41,389 nt of DNA from NCBI RefSeq assembly GCF_000447775.1, contig NZ_AUNJ01000369.1, positions 1 to 41,389 on the forward strand. Direction: 5' to 3'. Source of the stretch: Bacteriovorax sp. DB6_IX. GTDB taxonomy: Bacteria > Bdellovibrionota > Bacteriovoracia > Bacteriovoracales > Bacteriovoracaceae. Both the position numbers and the translations under genes were made by a program. Within the stretch, counting starts at the first letter, position 1. Each line of letters opens with the position of its first letter. The notes below the pieces were generated by a model. That model was not told the origin of the DNA, did not search any database, and worked only from the letters and a program-made list of their open reading frames with translations. Below, piece by piece: positions 1 through 8,660 of the stretch.

Positions 1-20
1 CACGAAGGTTTTCAAAACAT

Positions 21-54
21 ATAGCTAGGCATAACTGCAATTATACCTAGCTAT
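21..54. terminator. Long AT-rich hairpin downstream of the kinase gene
   Basis: An inverted repeat pairs 21-34 with 41-54 (14 positions, one C/A mismatch) around a 6-nt loop. It lies about 100 bp past the minus-strand stop of the histidine kinase and is followed on the minus strand only by a weak T stretch. It may end that operon or belong to a gene left of the window. The rest of 1-155 shows nothing recognisable. Confidence 0.4.
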
Positions 55-155
55 AAAACATGTTACATTCTAACAACAAACATGGCATGTTCCAGGTTTT
101 CACGTGAGCACATAACATATTTAAACAATCGTTTATTTATGTAAGTAAAAAAATA

Positions 156-2306
156 TTAAGACAGGTATTCTTTTAGGAATCCTATAAGATCATTCTTTTT
201 AAATGGCTTTGTCAGGTGTCCATTGAAGCCGAGTTGATGATATTCATCTAATTGTTCTCTAAAAACATTGGCAGTAAATGCGTAGACTGATGTTGGCCTA
301 ATCCCATTCATTTTCTCAAATTCTCGAATTTCCTTTAAGGCCTGGACACCATCACAGTCTGGCATCTGAATATCCATGAGAACCATATCGTAAGTATTTC
401 TTTTGACCAGTTTAATTGCCTCATGTCCATTGCTGGCAATGTCTGGGCTAATACCTAGCTTCTTCATATAGAGTTCAATTAATTGCCTATTACTTTCTTC
501 ATCATCCACAACAAGAACTCTCTTGTCCTGGTACTCTCCCTCAGTTCTAGCTTTCGCTTGAGAGGTATCTTGCTCAGGGGCCTGGACCACATCAAAGCGA
601 AGATCAAAATAAAAGAGTGATCCCTTGCCGTATTCTGATTCCACATGAATACTTCCATGCATCAGCTCAACCAGTTTCTTTGTGATAGAAAGTCCTAGAC
701 CTGTACCACCAAACTTTCGACTAATTGAATTATCGGCCTGGCTAAATTGGTCAAAGATTTGTGAGACCTGATCTTTCTTTAAACCAATTCCCGTATCCTT
801 TACTGAGAAGCGAAGTGTTTGCGAGTCAACACCTTCTTTTCTCATCTCAACATCACAATGAACAGAACCGACAGAAGTAAACTTTATCGAGTTTCCAATG
901 AGATTAATGAGAATTTGACGGATACGTATTTCATCACCATTAACATAGTCACTCACATTATCTGCGATCTTTACACTAAAATTGAGGTTCTTTTCTTTGG
1001 CCTGAAAGCGAAAAATCTCTTCAACACTCTTGCACATCTCTTTAATTGAGAAGTCCGTCATCTCAAGCTTGAAGTCCTCTGATTCAATCTTAGAATAATC
1101 TAGGATATCATTAATTAGGGCCAAGAGATTCTCACTTGAGTTAAGTGCGGTCTTAGTGAATTTATCCTGGCTCTTATCCAGAGATGTCTCAGAGAGTAAG
1201 CCTAGGAAACCAATAATTGATGTTAGCGGAGTACGAATCTCATGGGACATTGTGGCCAGAAATGAAGTCTTGGCCTGAGAAGCTTTACGGGCCTCGAGAG
1301 TTCTTTTTTCCAATTGTTCCTTGAACTTCTTCTCTTCATTAGTATTAATCGCAATAGTACAATAGAGATTCTCTTCCTTTTCGTTAATCGAATCGATCTC
1401 AAAAGAGATTGTTGAAAAGTGATCTTGATGATGTCCGTCGAGGAATTTGAATTCTTTCTTGACGACTCCGCTCCCCTTTTCAAGCATATTATCTATTTCG
1501 TAGAAGGCCTTATTCCATTGTGAGTGATAAGACTGCTTAGAGATTTCAGCGATTGGCACCACATTGAATTTTGTATTGAAACTATTACTCGTCTCAACGA
1601 TATCACCATTTTTCTTTCTAATAACAATTCCCATAGGAGCATGCTCTAAGAAACTCTTAAAGATAATGGCCATACTTCTAATTGGATAAGATAAATTGTT
1701 GGCCAGTAGGAAGATAAGCAAGAGCCCGACAAAGGCCGCCACAATTCCCACCAGTGATATGAGAACAGAGTTCTTCTTCAGCTGATTAGCAGTTGAAAAG
1801 GTAGAGATGCCGGCCACGATAATACCGTTCTTTGAGCGATCCACGCTGACTTTGTAAGGCATTACGATTTCGTTAAATTGAATATCTGAACAGCAAGTCT
1901 TCTTCGTTATTTGATAGCTATCTTCTGTTAAGCGATTAAAAATATGACGATAGTTTTCGACATCAAATTGAAGTTCCTTTTGAAGATGGGCCCTTGTACT
2001 CTTGGCCACCGCACGACCTGTATCATTAATAATATAGATGTAGAGAAGACTCTCTTCCTTTTCTAGGAGACTATCGGCAAAGACTTGTGCATGATACTTA
2101 CCCGAAAAAGAAATCCTATTGATTGAAATCTTAAGGATATTAGTAATACTTCGCGAGAGCTCTTTTTCCGAATGACCAAGAGTCTCTTTAAATAGAGAGC
2201 GGTTCACAAGTAGGATCACGAGAATAATAGAGATCAACAGTATGAAAAAGGATACTGCGATTTTGACGTTGATATTGTCGAATTCTCGGGTACTAAGTTT
2301 ATTCAT
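156..2306 (-). CDS. Membrane-bound hybrid sensor histidine kinase
   Basis: A 716-residue hybrid kinase. TM1 is about residues 15-35, a periplasmic sensor domain about 37-180 (with a Cys-Cys pair near 138), TM2 about 181-203, and then a PAS-like region (about 215-325). A short coiled coil leads to HisKA with the phospho-acceptor His355 in SHEIRTPL. The HATPase domain shows the N box near 468-472, DTGIGL near 504 and GGTGLGLS near 533-540. A C-terminal receiver has the acidic pair D601/D602, phospho-acceptor D645 and K700. No output domain or Hpt follows, so phosphate probably passes to a separate Hpt protein or regulator. It starts 2 bp after the stop of the periplasmic binding protein gene, so the two are probably co-transcribed and the binding protein probably presents the ligand. 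Ligand and target are unknown. Confidence 0.92.
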   Translation of the reverse strand: MNKLSTREFDNINVKIAVSFFILLISIILVILLVNRSLFKETLGHSEKELSRSITNILKISINRISFSGKYHAQVFADSLLEKEESLLYIYIINDTGRAVAKSTRAHLQKELQFDVENYRHIFNRLTEDSYQITKKTCCSDIQFNEIVMPYKVSVDRSKNGIIVAGISTFSTANQLKKNSVLISLVGIVAAFVGLLLIFLLANNLSYPIRSMAIIFKSFLEHAPMGIVIRKKNGDIVETSNSFNTKFNVVPIAEISKQSYHSQWNKAFYEIDNMLEKGSGVVKKEFKFLDGHHQDHFSTISFEIDSINEKEENLYCTIAINTNEEKKFKEQLEKRTLEARKASQAKTSFLATMSHEIRTPLTSIIGFLGLLSETSLDKSQDKFTKTALNSSENLLALINDILDYSKIESEDFKLEMTDFSIKEMCKSVEEIFRFQAKEKNLNFSVKIADNVSDYVNGDEIRIRQILINLIGNSIKFTSVGSVHCDVEMRKEGVDSQTLRFSVKDTGIGLKKDQVSQIFDQFSQADNSISRKFGGTGLGLSITKKLVELMHGSIHVESEYGKGSLFYFDLRFDVVQAPEQDTSQAKARTEGEYQDKRVLVVDDEESNRQLIELYMKKLGISPDIASNGHEAIKLVKRNTYDMVLMDIQMPDCDGVQALKEIREFEKMNGIRPTSVYAFTANVFREQLDEYHQLGFNGHLTKPFKKNDLIGFLKEYLS

Positions 2307-2308
2307 CT

Positions 2309-3343
2309 CTAGTAGGTCTTATAATTATTATTCCAGAAAACACCGCGTTTCCATGGTTTTTCGAATGCCTTGGGAACCTTTCCCATCCAACCGGGATAGC
2401 GAGACATTGTTTCTTTAGTAATTGGGAAGGTCGGGATCAGGATCTTGCCTGGAATCGATTTCCCAAGAAGCTTATCATAGGCCACGGCCATACTCTTTCT
2501 TCCAATATCCCCACAAAATTGAGCTGAATCTATTATAGTATTTCTTGAGGCCTTGATATTCTTGACAGATTTAGGATCACCATCAATTGTCGCGACTAAG
2601 ACCTCATCTCTGCCCGCATTTTGTAGAGCATCTACGATAGGAAGACCACCGCCATCATTAACTGTGAAGATCGCATCAATACTTCCTTTCTTAGAAAAGT
2701 CATTGAGGATATCATTTCCGGCCTTACGGCCACTGATAGGCTCGACTGCTTGATAGGCCTTAAGAATCTTATAGGCCTGTTTATTATCGTTAAGAGCATC
2801 AAAGAAGCCATCAACTCTTTCAACTGTTGAGGAGACAAGAGGATACTCAACAAGGAGTAGTTTTATCATATGCTTGTTGGCAAACTTCGAAGCGAGATAC
2901 TCTCCTGCAAGATAGCCGGCCTGGTAATTATTCGAAGTTATATAGCTGTCTAACTTTCCTGCAATGATATATTGGTCATAGGCAATGACAGGAATCTTTT
3001 TTCGGTTGGCCTTTTTTAATGGTTTAACAAGAGCGGCGTTATCAGTTGGCTGAACAATAATGATATCGACATTATCGTGATCAATCATTTTATGCATTTG
3101 CTTAACTTGCTTATCAACACCGGCACTACCATCACCAGCAACATATTTAATGAGCTTGACCATAGGCTTTCCGGATTTCTTAGCTTCAGCATTAATTCTC
3201 TTGGCCTCGGCTTCAAGCCCTCTGGCCATTTTGACTTGGCCCTCTATATTCATTGACCAATAAAGAACACCAACACGATATTCTTTCGCAAAAATAAATA
3301 TTGGAAGTAGTAGTACTAGAAAGTACTTAAAAAGATATTGCAT
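2309..3343 (-). CDS. Periplasmic sugar-type substrate-binding protein (LuxP/RbsB-like)
   Basis: A 344-residue type I periplasmic binding protein. Residues 1-19 form a signal peptide ending before KEYRVGVLYWS. The fold signature of the Peripla_BP_4 family is visible: VDIIIVQPTDN near 94, PVIAYDQY near 118, and VNDGGG then ATIDGDP in the second lobe. No permease or ATPase gene is adjacent. The only partner is the hybrid kinase directly downstream, which suggests a sensing role, as for LuxP with LuxQ, rather than transport. The ligand cannot be read from sequence; AI-2, a sugar or another small molecule are possible. The ATG at 3343 has AAGG a few bases upstream. Confidence 0.85.
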   Translation of the reverse strand: MQYLFKYFLVLLLPIFIFAKEYRVGVLYWSMNIEGQVKMARGLEAEAKRINAEAKKSGKPMVKLIKYVAGDGSAGVDKQVKQMHKMIDHDNVDIIIVQPTDNAALVKPLKKANRKKIPVIAYDQYIIAGKLDSYITSNNYQAGYLAGEYLASKFANKHMIKLLLVEYPLVSSTVERVDGFFDALNDNKQAYKILKAYQAVEPISGRKAGNDILNDFSKKGSIDAIFTVNDGGGLPIVDALQNAGRDEVLVATIDGDPKSVKNIKASRNTIIDSAQFCGDIGRKSMAVAYDKLLGKSIPGKILIPTFPITKETMSRYPGWMGKVPKAFEKPWKRGVFWNNNYKTY

Positions 3344-3411
3344 GCCTTATCCCTATATATGAACATTTCCATAATTATAGACTAAGACTAATATTTAAGC
3401 AGTAAATTTAT

Positions 3412-4176
3412 TTAGCTGACCGCCAGTTCTCTTCCAAGCCCTACACCAGGGTAAAGCCTTGAATTTGCACCAGGATAGGCATAACCATTGATCAAAACTC
3501 GCCTTGGAGAGTCACTAAGATTCACCGATGAGCTATGGATTGTATAAGGGCCAAAAAGGGCCAAGTCACCAGGTTGAAGATTTAACGAGACCTTCTCCAT
3601 TTTTTCAATCTTTTGAAGAAGCTCTTTATTATTTTGAAGGTCTAGGTGACCCTCTTGATTACTATGGGGAATGAAGACCAGTGGCCCATTATTTTCATTC
3701 ATCTCATCTACGGCCACAACTGTTTGAACGTAACTTCCACGTCCATCTACATCCTTCCACATCTCAGTTCCATAACGTCGATGTTCACTATCTTGATGCC
3801 ATTTAAATTCGATTCTTTCTCCAGGCATCTTGAAGTGGGCCTGATTGATAATTTGATTGAGAACCCCAGTGTTTAAAATATCACTGACTGGATTTAAAAT
3901 CCTTTCATCCTTAGAAAAATCCAACAGATATTTTTCTTTCCCACCACACCAGACGATACGATTGAGCCCGCCTTTTTCAAAGACAAAGTGGCTTCCTTCT
4001 ATCTCTTGAGTATTTCCATCCAATCCCTTGGCAAGGTCGTAGAGATTTTCAAAAGAAGACTGAACGCTCTTCATTTCCTCGGCCTTAAAGACACCTTTAA
4101 TAATTAGAAATCCCTTATTGTAGAATTCCTGGACTTGTTCTTGTGTGAGTGATTTTAATTCCCAATTCTTTTTCAT
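3412..4176 (-). CDS. Phytanoyl-CoA dioxygenase (PhyH) family protein
   Basis: A 254-residue Fe(II)/2-oxoglutarate-dependent oxygenase of the PhyH family. The double-stranded beta-helix motifs are visible: HQD in KWHQDSEHRRYG (first His and Asp iron ligands), GPLVFIPHSNQEGH, GDLALFGPYTIHSSS with the distal His, and SPRRVLINGYAYPG with an Arg for 2-oxoglutarate. The substrate is unknown; relatives hydroxylate lipids, amino acids or secondary metabolites. Separated from asd by a 76-bp gap holding a strong hairpin, so it is probably its own transcript. There is no Shine-Dalgarno; TATAAT ends exactly 6 nt before the ATG, suggesting a leaderless mRNA. Confidence 0.85.
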   Translation of the reverse strand: MKKNWELKSLTQEQVQEFYNKGFLIIKGVFKAEEMKSVQSSFENLYDLAKGLDGNTQEIEGSHFVFEKGGLNRIVWCGGKEKYLLDFSKDERILNPVSDILNTGVLNQIINQAHFKMPGERIEFKWHQDSEHRRYGTEMWKDVDGRGSYVQTVVAVDEMNENNGPLVFIPHSNQEGHLDLQNNKELLQKIEKMEKVSLNLQPGDLALFGPYTIHSSSVNLSDSPRRVLINGYAYPGANSRLYPGVGLGRELAVS

Positions 4177-4182
4177 AGGGAA

Positions 4183-4188
4183 ATTATA
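4183..4188 (-). promoter_or_regulatory. -10 box (TATAAT) 6 nt before the PhyH start codon
   Basis: On the minus strand TATAAT is followed by six bases and then the ATG at 4176. No good -35 is seen 17 nt upstream and no Shine-Dalgarno is possible in this space. Transcription would begin at or beside the start codon. Confidence 0.55.
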
Positions 4189-4191
4189 ACA

Positions 4192-4219
4192 TTCACCCTA
4201 GGCCAAAGCTTAGGGTGAA
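4192..4219 (-). terminator. Terminator hairpin after asd
   Basis: 4192-4203 pairs with 4208-4219 (12 bp with one G-U pair) around a 4-nt loop. It sits 33 bp past the asd stop and separates asd from the PhyH gene. The downstream T content on the minus strand is only moderate. Confidence 0.7.
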
Positions 4220-4252
4220 AAAATTGACATATTTTTTATTGGACTTAACCTA

Positions 4253-5350
4253 CTATAACAGTATGTTAAGCATTCTTCTTAGAGGCTCTGCCGCCCCCCA
4301 AAGAAGCTGATCCCCAGAAGTGAAGATATTCAGGTATTCATCACCAAGATTCATTTTTCTAATTCTACCAACAACTGTCTTAAGACTTCCCGAGACATAG
4401 CGAGGACAGAGCTTTTCTCTTGTGGCCTCTGGTGTATTTTCTACAACTTCAACCCATTCACTTGAGCTTTGAATCATTTCTTCAATAGTCTTAATCTCAA
4501 CTGACTTATTAAGTTTAATTGTTAGGGCCTGAGAGTGAGATCTCAGTGCTCCAACACGAACACATGTCCCATCAATAGGAATTGGATTCTCTTGTCTGCC
4601 TAGAATTTTATTCGTCTCGCTAAAGGCCTTCCATTCCTCTCTGGTCTGACCATTTTCAAGGGCCGAGTCAATCCAAGGAATAAGATTTAAGGCAAGTGGT
4701 GCCCCGAAACAATCAGTGTTGATCTCATGGGAAGAAAGTAACTTACTCATGGCCGCATCTAATTTTAGGATATCTCCATCCATCATATGAGCGGCGTTAT
4801 TTCCGATCACTTGCATTTGAGTCAAAAGCTCTTTCATATGTCTTGCGCCTCCACCTGAGGCCGCTTGGTATGTCATTGAAGTCATCCACTCAACAAGATT
4901 TTCATTAAAAAGTGATCCCACTCCCATAAGCATTAAAGAAACGGTACAATTTCCTCCGACAAAATCTTTAATTCCCTTTTCAATGGCCTGATCAATCACA
5001 TTTCGATTCACGGGATCTAGAATAATGACAGCATCTTCATTCATACGAAGAGAGCTAGCAGCATCGATCCAATATCCATTCCAATTAGATTGTCTCAGTT
5101 GTGGGTGAACTTGTTTTGTATAGTCGCCACCTTGACATGAAATGATAATATCCATTTCTTTAAGTGACTCAATTGAGTTAGCATCGAGAAGTGTGTAATC
5201 AACACCATCAATTGATGGCCCTTTTTGACCGGCCTGAGATGTCGAATAGAAATGTGGAGTGATTTTCTTAAAGTCACCTTCAGTCTTCATTCTGTCTAGA
5301 AGTACTGAACCAACCATTCCTCTCCATCCGATAATACCAACATTCTTCAT
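4253..5350 (-). CDS. asd: Aspartate-semialdehyde dehydrogenase
   Basis: A 365-residue NADPH-dependent Asd, cytoplasmic, reducing aspartyl phosphate to aspartate semialdehyde, the branch-point aldehyde for lysine/diaminopimelate, threonine and methionine. The N-terminal Rossmann motif GIIGWRGMVGSVLL, the catalytic Cys135 in GGNCTVSLMLMG, and the later RSHSQALT histidine segment match the Gram-negative (E. coli-type) Asd subfamily in sequence and length. The gene is divergent from the lysC operon across a 385-bp region. AAGGAAG lies 5 nt before the ATG, so the start is secure. The lysine riboswitch reads the other way and does not cover asd. Confidence 0.96.
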   Translation of the reverse strand: MKNVGIIGWRGMVGSVLLDRMKTEGDFKKITPHFYSTSQAGQKGPSIDGVDYTLLDANSIESLKEMDIIISCQGGDYTKQVHPQLRQSNWNGYWIDAASSLRMNEDAVIILDPVNRNVIDQAIEKGIKDFVGGNCTVSLMLMGVGSLFNENLVEWMTSMTYQAASGGGARHMKELLTQMQVIGNNAAHMMDGDILKLDAAMSKLLSSHEINTDCFGAPLALNLIPWIDSALENGQTREEWKAFSETNKILGRQENPIPIDGTCVRVGALRSHSQALTIKLNKSVEIKTIEEMIQSSSEWVEVVENTPEATREKLCPRYVSGSLKTVVGRIRKMNLGDEYLNIFTSGDQLLWGAAEPLRRMLNILL

Positions 5351-5430
5351 TTTTCTTCCTTATTTAAAATAGTCTTAATGAGATTACTCTTTATTAAAAC
5401 TCTAAAGCTATTTGAATGGCAAATGGAAAG

Positions 5431-5459
5431 TTGACGCATTCTGAATTGTCCCTTAGACT
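5431..5459 (+). promoter_or_regulatory. Sigma-70-type promoter for the lysC leader
   Basis: TTGACG at 5431-5436, a 17-nt spacer, then TAGACT at 5454-5459. The expected transcription start (about 5466) falls just before the 5' strand of riboswitch helix P1, the correct geometry for a riboswitch leader. Confidence 0.6.
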
Positions 5460-5470
5460 TATATTGTTCC

Positions 5471-5650
5471 GAAGGGGTGCATCTTTCAGATAACTGTGTC
5501 GAGGAATGTAAAGCATGTTTAGAACATGTTCTTAAGACACACAGTAAGGGGAAAGTTGCCGAAGCTTAATTTTGAACTTTACACAGAATCGAGCTGGTTA
5601 CCAAGGGAGAAACCTTGGGACTGTCACTATTAAAAATAGTGGAGCACTTC
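5471..5650 (+). promoter_or_regulatory. Lysine riboswitch (L box)
   Basis: The leader of lysC carries the L-box core. The P1 strands GAAGGGGTGC (5471) and GCACTTC (ending 5650) pair, and the conserved internal segments GGGGAAAGTTGCCGAAG, GCTGGTTACC, GGGACTGTCACT and GTGGAGCACTTC occur in canonical order. The aptamer is known to bind L-lysine and repress downstream genes. Here it precedes lysC-dapBAD-lysA, so lysine would shut down its own pathway. The operon is also needed for peptidoglycan diaminopimelate. Confidence 0.94.
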
Positions 5651-5680
5651 GGGAATTGATTCTAATTTCGATTAATTCCC
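5651..5680 (+). other. Hairpin directly after the lysine aptamer (expression platform?)
   Basis: 5651-5660 pairs with 5671-5680 (10 bp, one G-U) around a 10-nt loop, starting at the base after P1. It is not followed by a T run, so it is not a typical intrinsic terminator. The Shine-Dalgarno of lysC lies more than 40 nt further on. The switching mechanism is not evident. Confidence 0.45.
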
Positions 5681-5735
5681 ATACCCTTCACAAACATTTA
5701 TTTACAAATTATTTCTTTATATAAAGGAAGTTTCG

Positions 5736-7088
5736 ATGAGCGAAAAAATCATTGTTGCCAAATTTGGTGGAAGTTCTATGGCCGATCTCACGGCCATGAA
5801 AAGAAGTGCCTCTGTCTCACGTGATCAGAAGGCCAATGTCGTCGTTGTCTCTGCAGTCTATGGTGTCACAAATCTTCTCATAGCTTTATCTGAGAATGCT
5901 TGTAAACATGCCTGGGAAAATGTCGAACAAGTCTACGATGAAATCGTCCTTAAGCATCATAGCATTCTTGAACAAATGCAAGCTGATGATACCCTTTACT
6001 CGCAAGTTGATGAACTTCTCAAACAAGCAAAGACTCTCGCACACGGAATGTTTCTTTTAAGAGAGTGCTCACTCAAGGCCTATGACTCGCTAGTCTCACT
6101 TGGTGAGAGACTATCATCGACGATCTTTGCTCAGGTATTAGCTAATGAATATACTGGTAAAGATGTACAGTGGTTTGATGTTAGAAAGGTCATGCGTACA
6201 GATGATGACTATACTAAGGCAAAACCACAGATTGAAGAAATAGCACAACTTTGTAATAAGCATCTTATTGACGCTAAATATGGAAATACTGTCTTTGTCA
6301 CTCAAGGGTTTATAGGTTCTACGAGTGATGAAATGACAACAACTCTTGGTCGCGGAGGAAGCGATTACTCTGCAGCACTTCTTGCTGAAGGACTCGGTGC
6401 GGACATTCTCCAAATCTGGACTGATGTGGCCGGAATCGCCACAACAGATCCACGCATTGTTCCTGAAGCAAGGCTCTTAGGAGAGATTACATATTCAGAA
6501 GCAGCTGAGCTTGCAACTTTCGGGGCCAAGATTTTACATCCAACAACTCTAACACCGGCCTTAAGAAGTAATGTCCAAGTCTTTGTAGGATCAAGTTATG
6601 AGCCAAATGAACCTGGGACATGGATTAAAACAGAAACAGAGTCGACACCACTAGTAAGGGCCATGGCCATGAGAAAGGGTCAGTCACTCCTAACGTTATC
6701 AACACCAAAAATGCTACATTCTCACGGTTTTCTCTATGAAATCTTCAAAGTTTTTAATGATTTTAAGGTCAGTATTGACTCAATCACGACTTCCGAAATC
6801 TCAGTGGCCCTTACATTAGATGATTCAACACTTTTAAATAGCAAAATCATAGAAACTCTTGGTACACTTTGTGATGTCAAAGTAGAAGAAGGGTTAAGTT
6901 TAGTGAGCCTTATTGGAAATGATATCAACCATACGCCAAATCTCGCCGCTAAAATTTTTAATTCACTCGAAGGCATCAATGTAAGAATGATTTGCCTTGG
7001 TGCTAGTAAGCATAATTTCTGCTTCTTAGTAAAAGAATCCGAAGCCACGGAATGTATTCAAAGGCTTCATAAGGAATTCATCGGATGA
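5736..7088 (+). CDS. lysC: Aspartate kinase (lysine-sensitive, monofunctional)
   Basis: A 450-residue aspartokinase, catalysing the ATP-dependent phosphorylation of aspartate, first step of the aspartate family. KFGGSSM (residues 9-15) is the amino-acid kinase signature. TTLGRGGSDYSA and the Asp-binding segment IWTDVAGIATTDPR are intact, and tandem ACT domains fill the last 150 residues. Length and arrangement match E. coli LysC rather than a fused kinase-homoserine dehydrogenase. It is the first gene behind the lysine riboswitch. AAGGAAG precedes the ATG by 6 nt. Its stop overlaps the dapB start by 4 bp (ATGA), indicating translational coupling. Confidence 0.96.
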   Translation: MSEKIIVAKFGGSSMADLTAMKRSASVSRDQKANVVVVSAVYGVTNLLIALSENACKHAWENVEQVYDEIVLKHHSILEQMQADDTLYSQVDELLKQAKTLAHGMFLLRECSLKAYDSLVSLGERLSSTIFAQVLANEYTGKDVQWFDVRKVMRTDDDYTKAKPQIEEIAQLCNKHLIDAKYGNTVFVTQGFIGSTSDEMTTTLGRGGSDYSAALLAEGLGADILQIWTDVAGIATTDPRIVPEARLLGEITYSEAAELATFGAKILHPTTLTPALRSNVQVFVGSSYEPNEPGTWIKTETESTPLVRAMAMRKGQSLLTLSTPKMLHSHGFLYEIFKVFNDFKVSIDSITTSEISVALTLDDSTLLNSKIIETLGTLCDVKVEEGLSLVSLIGNDINHTPNLAAKIFNSLEGINVRMICLGASKHNFCFLVKESEATECIQRLHKEFIG

Positions 7089-7768
7089 AAATAGCATTAC
7101 TTGGTAAAGGAAAAACAGGTTCAAAGGCCTTAGAGTTAATCTCACAAAGAGATGATCTAGAAGTCACAATTTTTGACTCTAAGAACACTCCTACTAAAAG
7201 CAAATTAGAAGGTCATGATGTGGTCCTCTCATTTTTGACTGGAGATATATTTCTTCAATATATGGATGAAATTAGCCAGTCAGGAATATGCGTAGTATCA
7301 GGTTCTACTGGTTTTGAATGGACTCCTGAAAGACTAAAGCTAGTTGCTGATTCAAAGGCCGCTTGGATACATTCTAATAACTTCTCTTTGGGGATGAATC
7401 TCATCAAGCAGATGATCAATATACTCTCCAAAGCTGATGCCTTATTTACAAACTCTAACTTCTCTATTCACGAGATTCATCACACTAAGAAACTCGATGC
7501 ACCAAGTGGAACAGCAAAGGCATGGCAAGATTGGCTTGGCCATGACTCACAGATGACATATGAGAGAATTGGTGATGTTGTCGGAACTCATGAGTTAACT
7601 CTAGAAACAGATAATGAAAAAATATTTCTTCGACATGAAGCCCTTGATCGCAAGATTTTTGCCGAAGGTGCACTTTGGGCCTGTGATCAAGTTCTAAGAC
7701 TTGAGCCTGGACTTCATGACTTTTCAAACGTAGCTCTCAAAGCTTTAAGCGAGGATAAAAATGACTAA
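7085..7768 (+). CDS. dapB: 4-hydroxy-tetrahydrodipicolinate reductase
   Basis: A 227-residue DapB that reduces hydroxytetrahydrodipicolinate to tetrahydrodipicolinate with NAD(P)H. The N-terminal Rossmann loop is GKGKTG (7-12). The family signature EIHHTKKLDAPSGTA (130-144) gives catalytic His132/133 and Lys136. It is shorter than the roughly 270-residue E. coli enzyme and resembles the compact DapB type of Bacteroidetes and similar groups. It overlaps lysC by 4 bp and dapA by 8 bp. Confidence 0.93.
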   Translation: MKIALLGKGKTGSKALELISQRDDLEVTIFDSKNTPTKSKLEGHDVVLSFLTGDIFLQYMDEISQSGICVVSGSTGFEWTPERLKLVADSKAAWIHSNNFSLGMNLIKQMINILSKADALFTNSNFSIHEIHHTKKLDAPSGTAKAWQDWLGHDSQMTYERIGDVVGTHELTLETDNEKIFLRHEALDRKIFAEGALWACDQVLRLEPGLHDFSNVALKALSEDKND

Positions 7769-8648
7769 TATTAATTCAACTCCCCTATGGACGGCGGTTA
7801 TCACGCCAATGAACGAAGACGGAAGCGTCGATTACTCATCTCTAGAGAATATCCTTAAAGCGCAAGATAGCGCAGGTAATGGAATCCTCATTCTTGGATC
7901 TACAGGAGAGGCGCTCAATATTGATGAAGAAGAGGCCAGAAGTGTTCTTGAATTCACTTGTAAATTTGAAAGAAAAGTTCCCCTTATGTGTGGGATTGGT
8001 GGAATAAATTTAAGAGAAACGCTTAAATGGACAGACTACCTAAACACATTGGAAATCGACTGTTATCTCGTAGTGACTCCACTCTATGCAAAACCAGGAG
8101 ATGAAGGACAATATCAATGGTTTAAGGCCATCCTCGATCGTGCGCAAAAACCATGTATGCTCTACAATGTTCCAAGTCGTACAGGAAAAGATATGTCATT
8201 CTCGGCGGTAGAAAGACTTAATTCCCACAAGAATTTCTGGGCCATTAAAGAGGCCTCAGGATCAGTCGAAAGATTTGCAGAATATGTTAAGGCAGCAGGA
8301 GAGAATCCTCGTGTTTATAGTGGAGACGATGGAATGCTACCAGACTTTGCAAAAATTGGGTGTGTTGGACTTGTTTCAGTGGCCGCGAATGTATGGCCAG
8401 AGCAAACTCATAAGTACACTCAACTTGCTCTCACACAAGAATTAAAAGAGATTGATCTTTGGGTAAGCGCTACTAATAATCTCTTCGTGGCCTCAAACCC
8501 AATTCCAGTGAAATGGTTAATGGCACAGGCAGGACAAATTAGTAACGGAACTCTTAGAGCTCCCCTAACACTAGATGATATGTGCAAGAAAGATGAGGTC
8601 TTGGCCTCTCACAATGAAATTAATAATTGGTTTAAGAATTATAAATAA
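7761..8648 (+). CDS. dapA: 4-hydroxy-tetrahydrodipicolinate synthase
   Basis: A 295-residue class I aldolase condensing pyruvate with aspartate semialdehyde. The Schiff-base lysine is K163 in AIKEASG, the catalytic tyrosine Y135 in YNVPSRTG, the substrate arginine R140, and the pyruvate loop GSTGE lies at 46-50. Length is normal. It starts inside dapB with AGGA upstream (8-bp overlap), and is followed 12 bp later by dapD. Because the operon is riboswitch-controlled, transcriptional or translational lysine feedback is expected in addition to any allostery. Confidence 0.96.
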   Translation: MTNINSTPLWTAVITPMNEDGSVDYSSLENILKAQDSAGNGILILGSTGEALNIDEEEARSVLEFTCKFERKVPLMCGIGGINLRETLKWTDYLNTLEIDCYLVVTPLYAKPGDEGQYQWFKAILDRAQKPCMLYNVPSRTGKDMSFSAVERLNSHKNFWAIKEASGSVERFAEYVKAAGENPRVYSGDDGMLPDFAKIGCVGLVSVAANVWPEQTHKYTQLALTQELKEIDLWVSATNNLFVASNPIPVKWLMAQAGQISNGTLRAPLTLDDMCKKDEVLASHNEINNWFKNYK

Positions 8649-8660
8649 TCGGAGTAAATA

